Part shown: positions 1 through 11,700 of the stretch, in pieces
Numbering within the stretch: the stretch's first letter is position 1
Layout of the letters: every line of letters starts with the position of its first letter
Source of the DNA: RGIG7949 sp045628845
GTDB lineage: Bacteria; Bacillota; Clostridia; Oscillospirales; Oscillospiraceae
Direction of reading: 5' to 3'
Assembly: GCA_045628845.1 (NCBI GenBank)
Contig: JAZQQE010000112.1
Span: forward strand, 1-21,741
Length of the DNA: 21,741 bases
Translations under genes and position numbers: made by a program
The notes under the pieces: model-generated
Database searches by the model: none
What the model saw: only the letters and a program-made list of their open reading frames with translations
Told to the model about the DNA's origin: nothing

Positions 1-2568
1 TCTTTATGCCGGCATTTATTATTTCGTTTGCCTCTTTATCGCCTATAAGCTGATCCTTGGCAACTATCACCTTGCCGGTTTCGGGATGAACTACATCTTT
101 GAGCGCGCATCTGCCTACAAGACGGTCGAAAAGCTTCTCAATAACTTCGTTGCCGTCTCTTATCTCTTCTACCACAAGACCTTTATCGGTATGGCAGTCT
201 TCGTCACGGATTATAACATCCTGCGATACATCGACAAGTCTTCTTGTGAGGTAGCCGGAGTCGGCGGTACGGAGCGCGGTATCGGCAAGGCCCTTGCGCG
301 CGCCTCGGGAGGAGACGAAGTATTCAAGGACGGAGAGGCCTTCACGGAAGTTCGCCTTGATGGGTATCTCGATGGTCTTACCGGAGGTGTTGGCCATCAG
401 GCCGCGCATACCGGCAAGCTGACGGATCTGGTTCATGGAGCCGCGGGCGCCGGAGTTCGCCATCATGTAGATGGGGTTGAACTCGTCGAGGCTGTCCTGC
501 AGGGCGTCGGTGACGTCCTTGTTGGCCTTTTCCCACTCGGAGACGACGAGACGGTAACGCTCGTCGTTGGTGATGAAGCCGCGCTTGTACTGATTCTCGA
601 TCTTGATGACCTTCTGCTCGGTCGCGGCGATGATCTCCTTCTTCTTCTCAGGCACGGTCATGTCGGAGATGGAGATGGTGATGGCGCCCTTGGTGGAGTA
701 CTTGAAGCCCATGGCCTTGATTGCGTCGAGGACTTCGGTGGAGACGGTGAAGCCGTGCTTGCTGATGCACTTGTCGACGATGTCGCCGAGCTTCTTCTTG
801 TCGACCTTGAAGTCTATCTCGAACACGAACTCGTTGCCGGGTATCGAGCGGTCGACGAAGCCGAGGTCCTGCGGGATGGGCTCGTTGAAGATTATGCGGC
901 CGACGGTCGTGTCGATGAGCTTGGAGCGCTTGACGCCGTCTATCTCGCGGGTGATGCGGACCTTGATGGGGGCGTGGATGCCGAGGTATCCCTCGTCGTA
1001 GGCCATGAGGGCCTCGTTCGGGGAGGAGAATATCTTGCCCATGCCCGGCTCATCCTTGGTATAGGTGAGGTAGTAGGAGCCAAGTATCATGTCCTGCGTG
1101 GGAACGGTCACGGGGTGGCCGTCCTGCGGACGGAGCAGGTTATTGGTAGAGAGCATGAGGATGCGGGCCTCGGCCTGCGCCTCGGCGGACAGAGGAACGT
1201 GGACGGCCATCTGGTCGCCGTCGAAGTCCGCGTTGTATGCGGTGCAGACGAGGGGGTGCAGCTTGAGCGCGCGACCCTCGACGAGCACGGGCTCAAACGC
1301 CTGGATGCCGAGACGGTGCTGCGTAGGCGCACGGTTGAGGAGAACGGGGTGCTCCTTGATGATGACGTCGAGAGCGACCCACACCTCGGTGCGGCCCTTA
1401 TCTACCATCTTCTTGGCGGATTTGATGTTGTTGGCGATGCCATCCTCGACGAGCTTCTTCATGACGAACGGGCGGAACAGCTCGATGGCCATTTCCTTCG
1501 GAAGTCCGCACTGGAAGAGCTTGAGGTCGGGTCCGACGACGATGACGGAACGGCCGGAATAGTCGACGCGCTTGCCGAGCAGGTTCTGACGGAAGCGGCC
1601 CTGCTTGCCCTTGAGCATATCGGAAAGGCTCTTGAGCACGCGGCTGTTGACGCCGGTGACGGCTCTGCCGCGGCGGCCGTTGTCGATAAGGGCATCGACG
1701 GCCTCCTGCAGCATGCGCTTCTCGTTGCGCACGATGATGTCGGGCGCGCGGAGCTCGATGAGCCTCTTCAGACGGTTGTTGCGGTTGATGACGCGGCGGT
1801 ACAGGTCGTTGAGGTCGCTCGTTGCGAAGCGGCCGCCGTCGAGCTGGACCATCGGGCGTATCTCGGGCGGGATGACGGGCAGGACGTCGATGATCATCCA
1901 CTCGGGTCTGTTGCCGGAGATGCGGAACGCCTCGACGACCTCGAGTCTCTTGATTATCTTCGCCTTCTTCTGACCGGAGGCGTCCTTGAGCTCGGCGCGG
2001 AGCTCGGCGGAGAGCTTCTCGCAGTCTATCTGCGAAAGGAGCTCCTTGACGGCCTCGGCGCCCATGCCGGCCTTGAAGTCGTCTTCATACTTTTCCTTAT
2101 AGTCCCTGTATTCCTTCTCGGTGAGGATCTGATTCTTCATCAGAGGGGTATCTCCGGGATCGGTCACAATATAGACGGCGAAATACAGGAGCTTTTCGAG
2201 GATCCTCGGGGAGATATCAAGGATGAGACCCATGCGGGAGGGTATGCCCTTGAAATACCAGATGTGGGACACGGGGGCGGCGAGCTCGATATGGCCCATG
2301 CGCTCGCGGCGCACCTTGGCCTTGGTGACCTCGACGCCGCAGCGGTCGCAGATCTTGCCCTTGTAGCGGATCTTCTTATATTTACCGCAGTGGCATTCCC
2401 AGTCCTTCGTGGGCCCGAAGATGCGCTCGCAGAAAAGGCCGTCGCGCTCGGGCTTCAGGGTGCGGTAGTTTATGGTCTCGGGCTTCTTGACTTCGCCGTA
2501 AGACCACTTTCTTATCATTTCAGGAGAGGCTATACCTATCTGGATAGCTTCAAACGGTGTGTTGCTCA

Positions 2569-2569
<1 letters not shown>
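1..2569 (-). CDS. rpoC: RNA polymerase subunit beta' (N-terminal 856 residues; 3' end outside window)
   Basis: This is the largest catalytic subunit of DNA-dependent RNA polymerase; with RpoB it forms the active-site cleft. The frame stays open from the ATG at 2569 to the window edge, giving 856 complete codons of a protein usually near 1200 residues in this group. Visible landmarks are the N-terminal zinc ribbon (C59, C61, C74, C77) and the invariant Mg-binding motif NADFDGDQ at residues 446-453, whose three Asp residues (448, 450, 452) hold the catalytic magnesium. The bridge and trigger-loop regions begin near the window edge. The ATG shares one base with the rpoB stop codon (TGATG at 2571-2567), which points to translational coupling. 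No separate promoter is visible, so it should be cotranscribed with rpoB. Identity is certain; only the 3' end is missing. Confidence 0.98.
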
Positions 2570-6321
<3,752 letters not shown>

Positions 6322-6391
6322 GGATCGATCACTCCTGTCATAGTGATTGCCGCAGGGAACACGCGGCCGCGTTGTCAGTGTTTTGTCGGGC

Positions 6392-6414
6392 CATATTGAC
6401 ATTAAATCAATATG
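6392..6414. repeat. 8-bp perfect inverted repeat in the rpoB / glycosyltransferase divergent region
   Basis: CATATTGA (6392-6399) and TCAATATG (6407-6414) are perfect complements separated by 7 bases. The repeat covers the -35 box of the proposed rightward promoter and lies inside the rpoB leader. It could be an operator for a dimeric DNA-binding protein or an RNA hairpin in the rpoB leader. Neither role can be shown from sequence alone. Confidence 0.5.
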
Positions 6415-6423
6415 TGGTATGCT
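6396..6423 (+). promoter_or_regulatory. Candidate rightward promoter for the membrane glycosyltransferase
   Basis: TTGACA (6396-6401), a 16-base spacer, then TATGCT (6418-6423). Transcription would start near 6430 and cross the rpoB promoter before reaching the ATG at 6546. The -10 is imperfect and the spacer is one base short of ideal, so confidence is moderate. Confidence 0.5.
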
Positions 6424-6478
6424 ATTTGGGTAAGCGGCGTCGAGGGCGTCGCTTTTATTTTTGATTGCATAGCGCGTC

Positions 6479-6507
6479 ATTCTATCAAATATTAACAGGC
6501 TTGTCAA
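6479..6507 (-). promoter_or_regulatory. Sigma-A-type promoter for rpoB-rpoC
   Basis: On the minus strand TTGACA (6507-6502) is followed after exactly 17 bases by TAGAAT (6484-6479). Transcription should start near 6471, leaving a leader of about 150 nt before the rpoB ATG at 6321. The leader contains an 8-bp inverted repeat (6392-6414) and the 12-base palindrome ACGCGGCCGCGT (6361-6372). The promoter call is from sequence match only. Confidence 0.8.
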
Positions 6508-6545
6508 GCATTTTTTGTGAATAAGCCCTGTCTATGGAGGCTGTT

Positions 6546-7862
6546 ATGAGCAATCGTTCCGGCAGGCTCGCCGCCGCACTCATCCCCGGCGCGGTATTCG
6601 CCGCGCTGGCGGTCGTTTTTGCGCTCTGCCTCGGCACCGACTCGGCTCTCACCGTCGCCGTCATTACCGTTCTGCTCGTCTTCTTTGCCGCCTTCGGCTA
6701 CTTCATGCTCCGCTCTCTGCGCGCGGTCGATACCGCTGCGCGGACCGCGGCTTTTTTTATCCCTCTGCTCGTTCTCCTGCTCGCGAGGGTATTGGTCTTC
6801 AACTATGAGACGCTCGATTATCAGGACTTCCTCGCGCCGTGGACGGAGTTTTTCCGCGCAAACGGAGGGCTTCGCGCGATAGGCGCGCCGATAGGAAATT
6901 ACAACGTCCCCTACCTCTTTTTCCTCGCGGTCTGCTCCTATATTCCCGTCTCGGAGCTATACCTTATTAAATTATTCTCCGTGTTCTTCGAGCTCGTGCT
7001 CGCATACGCGCTCGGAAGGATCACGCTGCACGTCTCGTCGAGTCCCGTCAGAGCGGGCCTCTGCTTCGTTCTGACTCTCGCACTGCCGACGGCGTTCCTC
7101 AACGGCTCGCTCTGGGGTCAGTGCGACGCCGTGTACGCATCGCTCGCGCTCCTCTCCGTCGCGCTCGGGCTCGAGAAGAAGCCCGTCGGCGCTCTGATCC
7201 TCGCGGGCATTGCCTTCGCCTTCAAGCTGCAGGCCATCTTCGTTCTCCCCGTATTCGCGCTCTTCCTCTTCACGAGGCGCGTGAAGTGGTATCACCTGCC
7301 GCTCTTCCCCGCCGCCTACCTCGCCGCGGTGAGTCCCGCGATAATAGCGGGGCGCGGCTTCTGGGACACCGTTCTCACATACGTAAGCGACGCCTCGACG
7401 ATAGGCACCGGGCTCAACTACAATTCTCCCTCCGTATTCGCCTACGTCACAAACGTTGCCGACCCGACCCTCGCGGGCCGTATCGGTACGCTGATCTCGT
7501 TCGTCATCTGCATGGCGCTGATAATCGCAGTCATCGCCTGCCGCAAGCGTATCGGAAGTCAGGAACTCCTGCTCTGCGCCGCGATACTCGCAGTCGGAGT
7601 GCCGCTCTTTCTCCCGCACATGCACGACCGCTATTTCTTCATGGCGGACGCCATCGTGCTCGCCGTCGCGTTCTGCGTGCCGAAGCTCGCTATAAGCGTC
7701 CCGCTGGTCTCCTTCGCCTCCCTGCTCGGCTATCATGCCTATCTGCGCATGAGGTATCTGCTTCCGATGAAATGGGGCTTCTTCGCTCTGCTGATAGTAC
7801 TGATACTGCTGATAGCGGAGCTTACGGTCGAAACGTGCCGAAGAAAAAATAAAAAATTTTAG
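6546..7862 (+). CDS. Multi-pass membrane glycosyltransferase, Gpi18-like mannosyltransferase family
   Basis: The product is 438 residues and very hydrophobic, with roughly ten or more predicted membrane spans and a short basic C-terminus (CRRKNKKF). The motif SLWGQCDAVYAS in the middle and PHMHDRYFF near the C-terminus are typical of GT-C fold, polyprenyl-phosphate-sugar-dependent transferases related to Gpi18 (COG5542). By analogy it would move a sugar from a lipid-linked donor onto a surface glycan, lipid or protein at the outer face of the membrane. Donor and acceptor cannot be read from the sequence. The start at 6546 is preferred over the ATG at 6534 because GGAGG (6536-6540) sits 5 bases before it and overlaps the alternative start. 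It is divergent from rpoB and is followed by a terminator, so it is probably monocistronic. Family assignment is good; substrate is unknown. Confidence 0.75.
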   Translation: MSNRSGRLAAALIPGAVFAALAVVFALCLGTDSALTVAVITVLLVFFAAFGYFMLRSLRAVDTAARTAAFFIPLLVLLLARVLVFNYETLDYQDFLAPWTEFFRANGGLRAIGAPIGNYNVPYLFFLAVCSYIPVSELYLIKLFSVFFELVLAYALGRITLHVSSSPVRAGLCFVLTLALPTAFLNGSLWGQCDAVYASLALLSVALGLEKKPVGALILAGIAFAFKLQAIFVLPVFALFLFTRRVKWYHLPLFPAAYLAAVSPAIIAGRGFWDTVLTYVSDASTIGTGLNYNSPSVFAYVTNVADPTLAGRIGTLISFVICMALIIAVIACRKRIGSQELLLCAAILAVGVPLFLPHMHDRYFFMADAIVLAVAFCVPKLAISVPLVSFASLLGYHAYLRMRYLLPMKWGFFALLIVLILLIAELTVETCRRKNKKF

Positions 7863-7877
7863 AACGCGCTAAAATTT
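7854..7877. repeat. 9-bp inverted repeat spanning the glycosyltransferase stop codon
   Basis: AAATTTTAG (7854-7862) and CTAAAATTT (7869-7877) are perfect complements around a 6-base loop. The first arm contains the last codons and the TAG stop. The stem is AT-rich and no T-tract follows, so it is not a good terminator by itself. It may protect the mRNA 3' end, or it may be chance in AT-rich DNA. Confidence 0.4.
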
Positions 7878-7948
7878 CCGGATGATTTAGTAGACATAAT
7901 AACATATTTTTTACAGTAGTTACCATATGCGAATTTTGGTGAATAATG

Positions 7949-7980
7949 AGAGCACCCTACATGGGGTGCTCTTTCTTTTT
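7949..7980 (+). terminator. Rho-independent terminator after the glycosyltransferase
   Basis: AGAGCACCC (7949-7957) pairs perfectly with GGGTGCTCT (7964-7972) around a 6-base loop, followed directly by the T-rich tract TTCTTTTT. It lies 86 bases beyond the glycosyltransferase stop codon and reads in that gene's direction. Confidence 0.88.
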
Positions 7981-8104
7981 CCACGGCCGCATATATTGTG
8001 TAACTTTTTGTTGTATTTTGTAGTTAACATAATCCGACATTTTTCGGCCGAGTTGACATAATATTTGCGCGGTGGTGGATGATGTCTGCATAAACGCAGG
8101 TATA

Positions 8105-8133
8105 TTGACATTTGTGGTGAATTATAGTATACT
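8105..8133 (+). promoter_or_regulatory. Sigma-A-type promoter for the 3D-domain protein
   Basis: TTGACA (8105-8110), a 17-base spacer and TATACT (8128-8133). The predicted start near 8140 gives a leader of about 60 nt to the ATG at 8203. Confidence 0.8.
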
Positions 8134-8202
8134 ATCCGCGATTAAGGCATAGAATTATTTGTAATCTATTGTTACATAATCATTTTAGAAGTGGAGATCA
8201 AA

Positions 8203-9294
8203 ATGGCTGAAAAATCAAAAAAAGCGGCTGGATCGCTCCGGCGTCTGCCTGCCACCGTGTTGATTTGCGCCGCCGTTATCGTGCTTCTTTCCTGTGCTTT
8301 TACCGCTAAGAATTCATATTTACTCAACGATGACGACACCACACGCGCCGAAGCCGTCAACCGACGCGCTCCGAACGGCGCGAGTGCCGATGAAGCACGT
8401 ATCTGCAGCGTGACCGTGTGTACCGGCGAACGTGACATCACGATAGCCTGCGCGCGCGAGGATACCGTCGAAGAGGCTCTTTTGAGAGCCGGCATCGAGC
8501 TCGGGGAGGGCGACTCGCTCAGCGTCGGGCCCGAAGAGCCGATACGCGACGGTATGATGCTCGAGCTTACCCTCTACCCCATGGCAGTCTCGCCCGCCGC
8601 CGCCGAAAACGCGGAGGGCCTGGCACAGACCCTGCCCGACTCCTCTGCGGAGCTCACTCTGCTCGGTGACGCCATCAACGGCGCCGCGGTGCAGATGCTC
8701 GCCTCCCGCGAGGTGGCGGACGGTTATCGCGAAGATCTGCTTGCGCTCGTGAGCGAGCCCGCCGAGACTGCCTCGGCAGACTATTATGCCTCGGACAGCT
8801 TCCGTATCGCCCCGAAGCGCACCGCGGATGATCTCAGGAGCGGCACCTATTCCCCGCTCAACGACCCCGACGCGGCGCACGACTACGGCTCCGGCGTCAC
8901 GGTATTCGGCGAGGACGGGAACTATACCGGCGAAACCATATGGAGCTTTGACGACGCGGGCGGCGTCATCACCACCGCGACCGGCGAGACTGTGTCCTAC
9001 TCCGGCATCGTCGACGTCTCCGCGACGGCGTACACGACCGAAAACACCCGCAACCGCATCACCGCGACGGGCACCGTCGCAAGAGTCGGCACCATCGCCG
9101 TCGACCCGACCGTCATCCCCTACGGGACGAAGATGTATATCGTCTCGCGCTACGGCAACTGGATATACGGCTACGCCACCGCGGAAGACTGCGGCGGCGG
9201 TATCAAGGGTCACAGAGTCGACCTCTTCTACGACACCATCTATCAGTGCTTCCAGTTCGGCGTGCGCGACGCGCGCATCTACATTTTGAACTGA
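8203..9294 (+). CDS. Membrane-anchored DUF348 and 3D-domain cell-wall protein
   Basis: The 363-residue protein has a basic N-terminus and one hydrophobic segment at residues 16-36, which acts as a membrane anchor or uncleaved signal and places the rest outside the cell. Residues 67-123 resemble one DUF348 (YabE/RpfB-type) domain. A poorly conserved linker with acidic and polar stretches follows. The C-terminal 97 residues are a 3D domain with the three Asp positions for which the family is named (about D301, D329, D340) and the motif AEDCGGGIKGHRVDLF. The 3D domain has the double-psi barrel fold of MltA-type lytic transglycosylases, so peptidoglycan cleavage during growth or resuscitation is likely (inference). 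No G5 domain is seen, unlike YabE and RpfB. The start at 8203 follows GGAG at 7-base spacing; the upstream in-frame GTG at 8191 overlaps that site. Confidence 0.85.
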   Translation: MAEKSKKAAGSLRRLPATVLICAAVIVLLSCAFTAKNSYLLNDDDTTRAEAVNRRAPNGASADEARICSVTVCTGERDITIACAREDTVEEALLRAGIELGEGDSLSVGPEEPIRDGMMLELTLYPMAVSPAAAENAEGLAQTLPDSSAELTLLGDAINGAAVQMLASREVADGYREDLLALVSEPAETASADYYASDSFRIAPKRTADDLRSGTYSPLNDPDAAHDYGSGVTVFGEDGNYTGETIWSFDDAGGVITTATGETVSYSGIVDVSATAYTTENTRNRITATGTVARVGTIAVDPTVIPYGTKMYIVSRYGNWIYGYATAEDCGGGIKGHRVDLFYDTIYQCFQFGVRDARIYILN

Positions 9295-9311
9295 GTCCCC
9301 TGACAAGAAAA

Positions 9312-9352
9312 AAGCTGCTTTCAGCATCGCTGGAAGCAGCTTTTGTTTTTTT
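9312..9352. terminator. Bidirectional terminator between convergent genes
   Basis: AAGCTGCTTTCAGC (9312-9325) pairs with GCTGGAAGCAGCTT (9329-9342) around a 3-base loop, a 14-bp stem with one non-Watson-Crick pair. T-runs follow on both strands (TTTTGTTTTTTT rightward, TTTTTT leftward). It can end both the 3D-protein transcript and the convergent CoA-transferase transcript. Confidence 0.92.
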
Positions 9353-9365
9353 ATTCAGCAGGGCA

Positions 9366-10667
9366 TCAAAGATAACCGAGCTTGCGGGCCTCCTCGCGGA
9401 GCTCCGCGCGGAAGTCGGGATGCGCGACGGCGATGAGGTTGTTGACTCTCTCGCGCACGCTGCGTCCGCTCAGTCTCGCGACGCCGAACTCGGTGACGAC
9501 GTTATCGGCGATGGAACGGGTTATCGTGACCGCGGCGCCGGGGGTGAGCGTCGCCTTTATGCGGCTGACCGTGCCGCCCTTGGCTGTCGAGGGGATGGTG
9601 ATGATGCCGCGGCCGCCCTTGGACTGGGAGACGCCGTAGGCGAATTCGAACGCGCCGCCCTCGCCGCTGAACTGCATCGGGCCTATGCTCTCGGAGCATA
9701 TCTGACCGGTCAGGTCGACCTCCATGGCGCTGTTGACGCTGACCATGTTATCTATTCTCGCGATATTGAACGGGTCGTTGGTGTACTTCGCCGGGCAGAT
9801 ACGGACGTTGGGGTTCGATTCGAGAACCTTGAAGAGCTTCTCGTCGCCGAGGACGAAGGAGCCGATGTGCAGGCCGGTATCCACGTTCTTTTTGCTACCG
9901 TTGATGACGCCCATCTCGATGAGGTCGCCGACGTAGGAGCTGAACATCTCGGTGTGCAGGCCGAGATCGTGACGGTTGCGGAGGTTGACGGCGATGGTGT
10001 CGGGCATGCCGCCTATGCCTATCTGGATGCAGTCGCCGTCCTTGATGAGTTCGGACGCATAACCGCCGACCGCCTTGTCCACCTCGCTCGGCGTGCTGCG
10101 CGGGACGATGAAGAGCGGCGTATTTACCTCGGTAAGTCTCGTGACCTTCTCGATGGGGATGGTGATGGAGCCCTTGATGCGGGGCAGAGCGGGGTTGACC
10201 TCGAGCAGTATCTTGTCGGCTGCCTCGACGGCTTCCGTCTCGAACAGCATCTCGCCGGAGACCATGAGGTTTCCGTTTTCATCCATTGGAGTGCAGGTCG
10301 CGAGGAAGACGTTGGCCTTACGGTGCGCATAGCGCACGGGCAGGTAGTCGTGCAGGTGGCAGGGATAATAAGTAACGAGGCCGTTTTTGAAGCCCTCGCG
10401 CACACCGGGCTCGAAGAAGTGCGAAACGACATCTATCGTGCCGCGCATTTCCGGCATGCCGTATACGGGATACGGGATGCCCTTGGCGCGCAGTATCTCA
10501 ATGTTCTCGACTCTGGATGCGATCTTCTGGATGTTGCTGAGTATCTGTACCGGCTCGCACAGATTGCCTGCGGGGCAGAGTATATCTCCGTCCTCGATGG
10601 CGTCAAGGCAGTCGTCAACTGTGCCGAGCTTATCGCGGTACATGGCAAGGTAATCGCTGTAATTCAT
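9366..10667 (-). CDS. Acyl-CoA:acetate CoA-transferase / acetyl-CoA hydrolase family (4-hydroxybutyrate or butyryl-CoA type)
   Basis: The 433-residue protein matches the size of the AbfT/But/Cat1 family (about 430-450), which moves CoA between acyl-CoA and acetate through a glutamyl-CoA intermediate. The expected catalytic Glu is E240 in GLHTEMFSS, just after the CoA-binding loop GIGGMPDTI (217-225). Other family marks are SINSAxEVDLTGQ-like VNSAMEVDLTGQ, SKGGRGIITIPSTAKGG and the C-terminal AHPDFRAELREEA. Likely physiological roles are butyrate formation with acetate uptake, or 4-hydroxybutyrate/aminobutyrate use; sequence alone does not choose between them. The start at 10667 (MNYSDYL) follows GGAGG at 11-base spacing. 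Longer in-frame starts upstream run through the promoter into whiA. It has its own promoter and a strong terminator, so it is probably monocistronic, with possible read-through from whiA. Confidence 0.85.
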   Translation of the reverse strand: MNYSDYLAMYRDKLGTVDDCLDAIEDGDILCPAGNLCEPVQILSNIQKIASRVENIEILRAKGIPYPVYGMPEMRGTIDVVSHFFEPGVREGFKNGLVTYYPCHLHDYLPVRYAHRKANVFLATCTPMDENGNLMVSGEMLFETEAVEAADKILLEVNPALPRIKGSITIPIEKVTRLTEVNTPLFIVPRSTPSEVDKAVGGYASELIKDGDCIQIGIGGMPDTIAVNLRNRHDLGLHTEMFSSYVGDLIEMGVINGSKKNVDTGLHIGSFVLGDEKLFKVLESNPNVRICPAKYTNDPFNIARIDNMVSVNSAMEVDLTGQICSESIGPMQFSGEGGAFEFAYGVSQSKGGRGIITIPSTAKGGTVSRIKATLTPGAAVTITRSIADNVVTEFGVARLSGRSVRERVNNLIAVAHPDFRAELREEARKLGYL

Positions 10668-10703
10668 CTCGAACTGTTCCTCCGAAAAACTGTAGTTCTT
10701 GGT

Positions 10704-10731
10704 ATTATAACATATTATCGACAAAACACAA
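10704..10731 (-). promoter_or_regulatory. Candidate promoter for the CoA-transferase
   Basis: On the minus strand a perfect TATAAT (10709-10704) is preceded after 16 bases by TTGTGT (10731-10726). The -10 is strong and the -35 is weak. It lies in the 100-base gap between whiA and the CoA-transferase. No convincing terminator for the whiA transcript was seen in that gap. Confidence 0.65.
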
Positions 10732-10767
10732 GAAAAAGTGTGCCGTATTTCGCTGCGCAAACGCCGC

Positions 10768-11673
10768 TCAGCCGAGCTGATCTGCGGCCTCGATGAGCTT
10801 GTTGAGCCTGTGACTGAGGCAGGATTTCGTGACGGGAGGGTCAAGCGAGTCCGCGAGCTCTGCAAGGCTCGCCTCGGGATTTGCCTTTCTCGCCCGCGCG
10901 GTATCGCGGAGCTTGTCCGACAGGGACTCGAGCGCTCCGGCAGACTCGAGCTTTTCGATGGCAGCGAGCTGTCGCATGGTCGCGTTCACCATCTTTTCGA
11001 GATTCGCCGTATCGCAGTTGACCTTGCGGTTGACCGTGTTGCGCATCTCCTTTTCGACCTTCGCGGTCATCAGGTCCATCGCGGCAACGGGAGCGCCAAG
11101 CAGGGTCAGAAGGTCCTCTATCGCCTCGCTGTTTTTGAAATACGTGATGTAGTTCCCGCCGCGCGACGTGCTTCCCGGGTCGAACCCGAGCTCACCGAGC
11201 AGCCAGAACATCTCACGCGCGACGTTATAGTGGCTCGTCACGAGCTCGAGATGGTAGCGCTTCCCCGGGTCCGTCACCGAGCCGCCCGCGAGGAACGCTC
11301 CCCTCACGAACGAGACGCGGCAGCAGTCCTCCTCAAGCACGCCGAGATTGACGTGGTGCGCAAGGAGCCCGTCCGCGCTGTAACCGTAGGAATCGAGTAT
11401 CGCGGCGAGATGCCTTGCGTCGGTCATCGTCAGAACGAGCTTGCCCTCCCCTTCGGGATCGCCGGATACGGAGTCGAAGCTGAAGCCGAACGTCTCCGCG
11501 ACAAGCTTCTGAAGCCGGGACGCGAACGCACGGCTCTCCGTGACGACCCGCACCTCGGCCGGCGAAAACGTATTGGCAAAAAGCAGAGCGCCGTACACCT
11601 CGGAGGCCATACAGCACGCTTTCTGCTTCGATACGCGGCATATCTCGTTTTTTACTCCGGAAGAAAAAGACAT
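10768..11673 (-). CDS. whiA: WhiA, DNA-binding regulator with LAGLIDADG-like and helix-turn-helix domains
   Basis: WhiA is conserved in Gram-positive bacteria. It controls sporulation septation in Streptomyces and affects cell division and chromosome segregation in Bacillus. The protein has 301 residues, close to the usual length. The N-terminal half holds the degenerate homing-endonuclease fold, with RGAFLAGGSVTDPGKRYHLE at about 124-143. The C-terminal helix-turn-helix lies at about 268-295 (SLAELADSLDPPVTKSCLSHRLNKL seen as two helices). The start at 11673 follows AAAAGG about 8 bases upstream. It is separated from rapZ by 27 bases and is the last member of the hprK-murB-rapZ-whiA group. 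In many Bacillota yvcK lies between rapZ and whiA; here it is missing. Confidence 0.95.
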   Translation of the reverse strand: MSFSSGVKNEICRVSKQKACCMASEVYGALLFANTFSPAEVRVVTESRAFASRLQKLVAETFGFSFDSVSGDPEGEGKLVLTMTDARHLAAILDSYGYSADGLLAHHVNLGVLEEDCCRVSFVRGAFLAGGSVTDPGKRYHLELVTSHYNVAREMFWLLGELGFDPGSTSRGGNYITYFKNSEAIEDLLTLLGAPVAAMDLMTAKVEKEMRNTVNRKVNCDTANLEKMVNATMRQLAAIEKLESAGALESLSDKLRDTARARKANPEASLAELADSLDPPVTKSCLSHRLNKLIEAADQLG

Positions 11674-11700
11674 TATGTCAACCTTTTGTCCGTCTGCTCC

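Larger units (their letters stand above)
7863..8202. other. 340-base AT-rich intergenic region without a gene
   Basis: This stretch is much richer in A+T than the flanking genes. It holds the rest of the stop-codon hairpin (to 7877), a terminator (7949-7980), a second TTGACA (8054-8059) without a convincing -10, and the promoter of the next gene (8105-8133). A 63-codon minus-strand frame (8111-7920) crosses the terminator, resembles nothing recognisable and has no support. No RNA gene was recognised. Confidence 0.7.

Noticed and set aside
6322..6507. Longer rpoB with 62 extra N-terminal residues
   Set aside because: The extension reads through the -35 and -10 boxes and the leader. Family homology and the AGGAG site both support the ATG at 6321.
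7920..8111. 63-codon minus-strand frame in the intergenic region
   Set aside because: It runs through the terminator hairpin, has low-complexity basic composition and no ribosome binding site.
10668..10865. 66-residue N-terminal extension of the CoA-transferase
   Set aside because: It overlaps the end of whiA and the CoA-transferase promoter, and lacks similarity to the family; GGAGG precedes the ATG at 10667.
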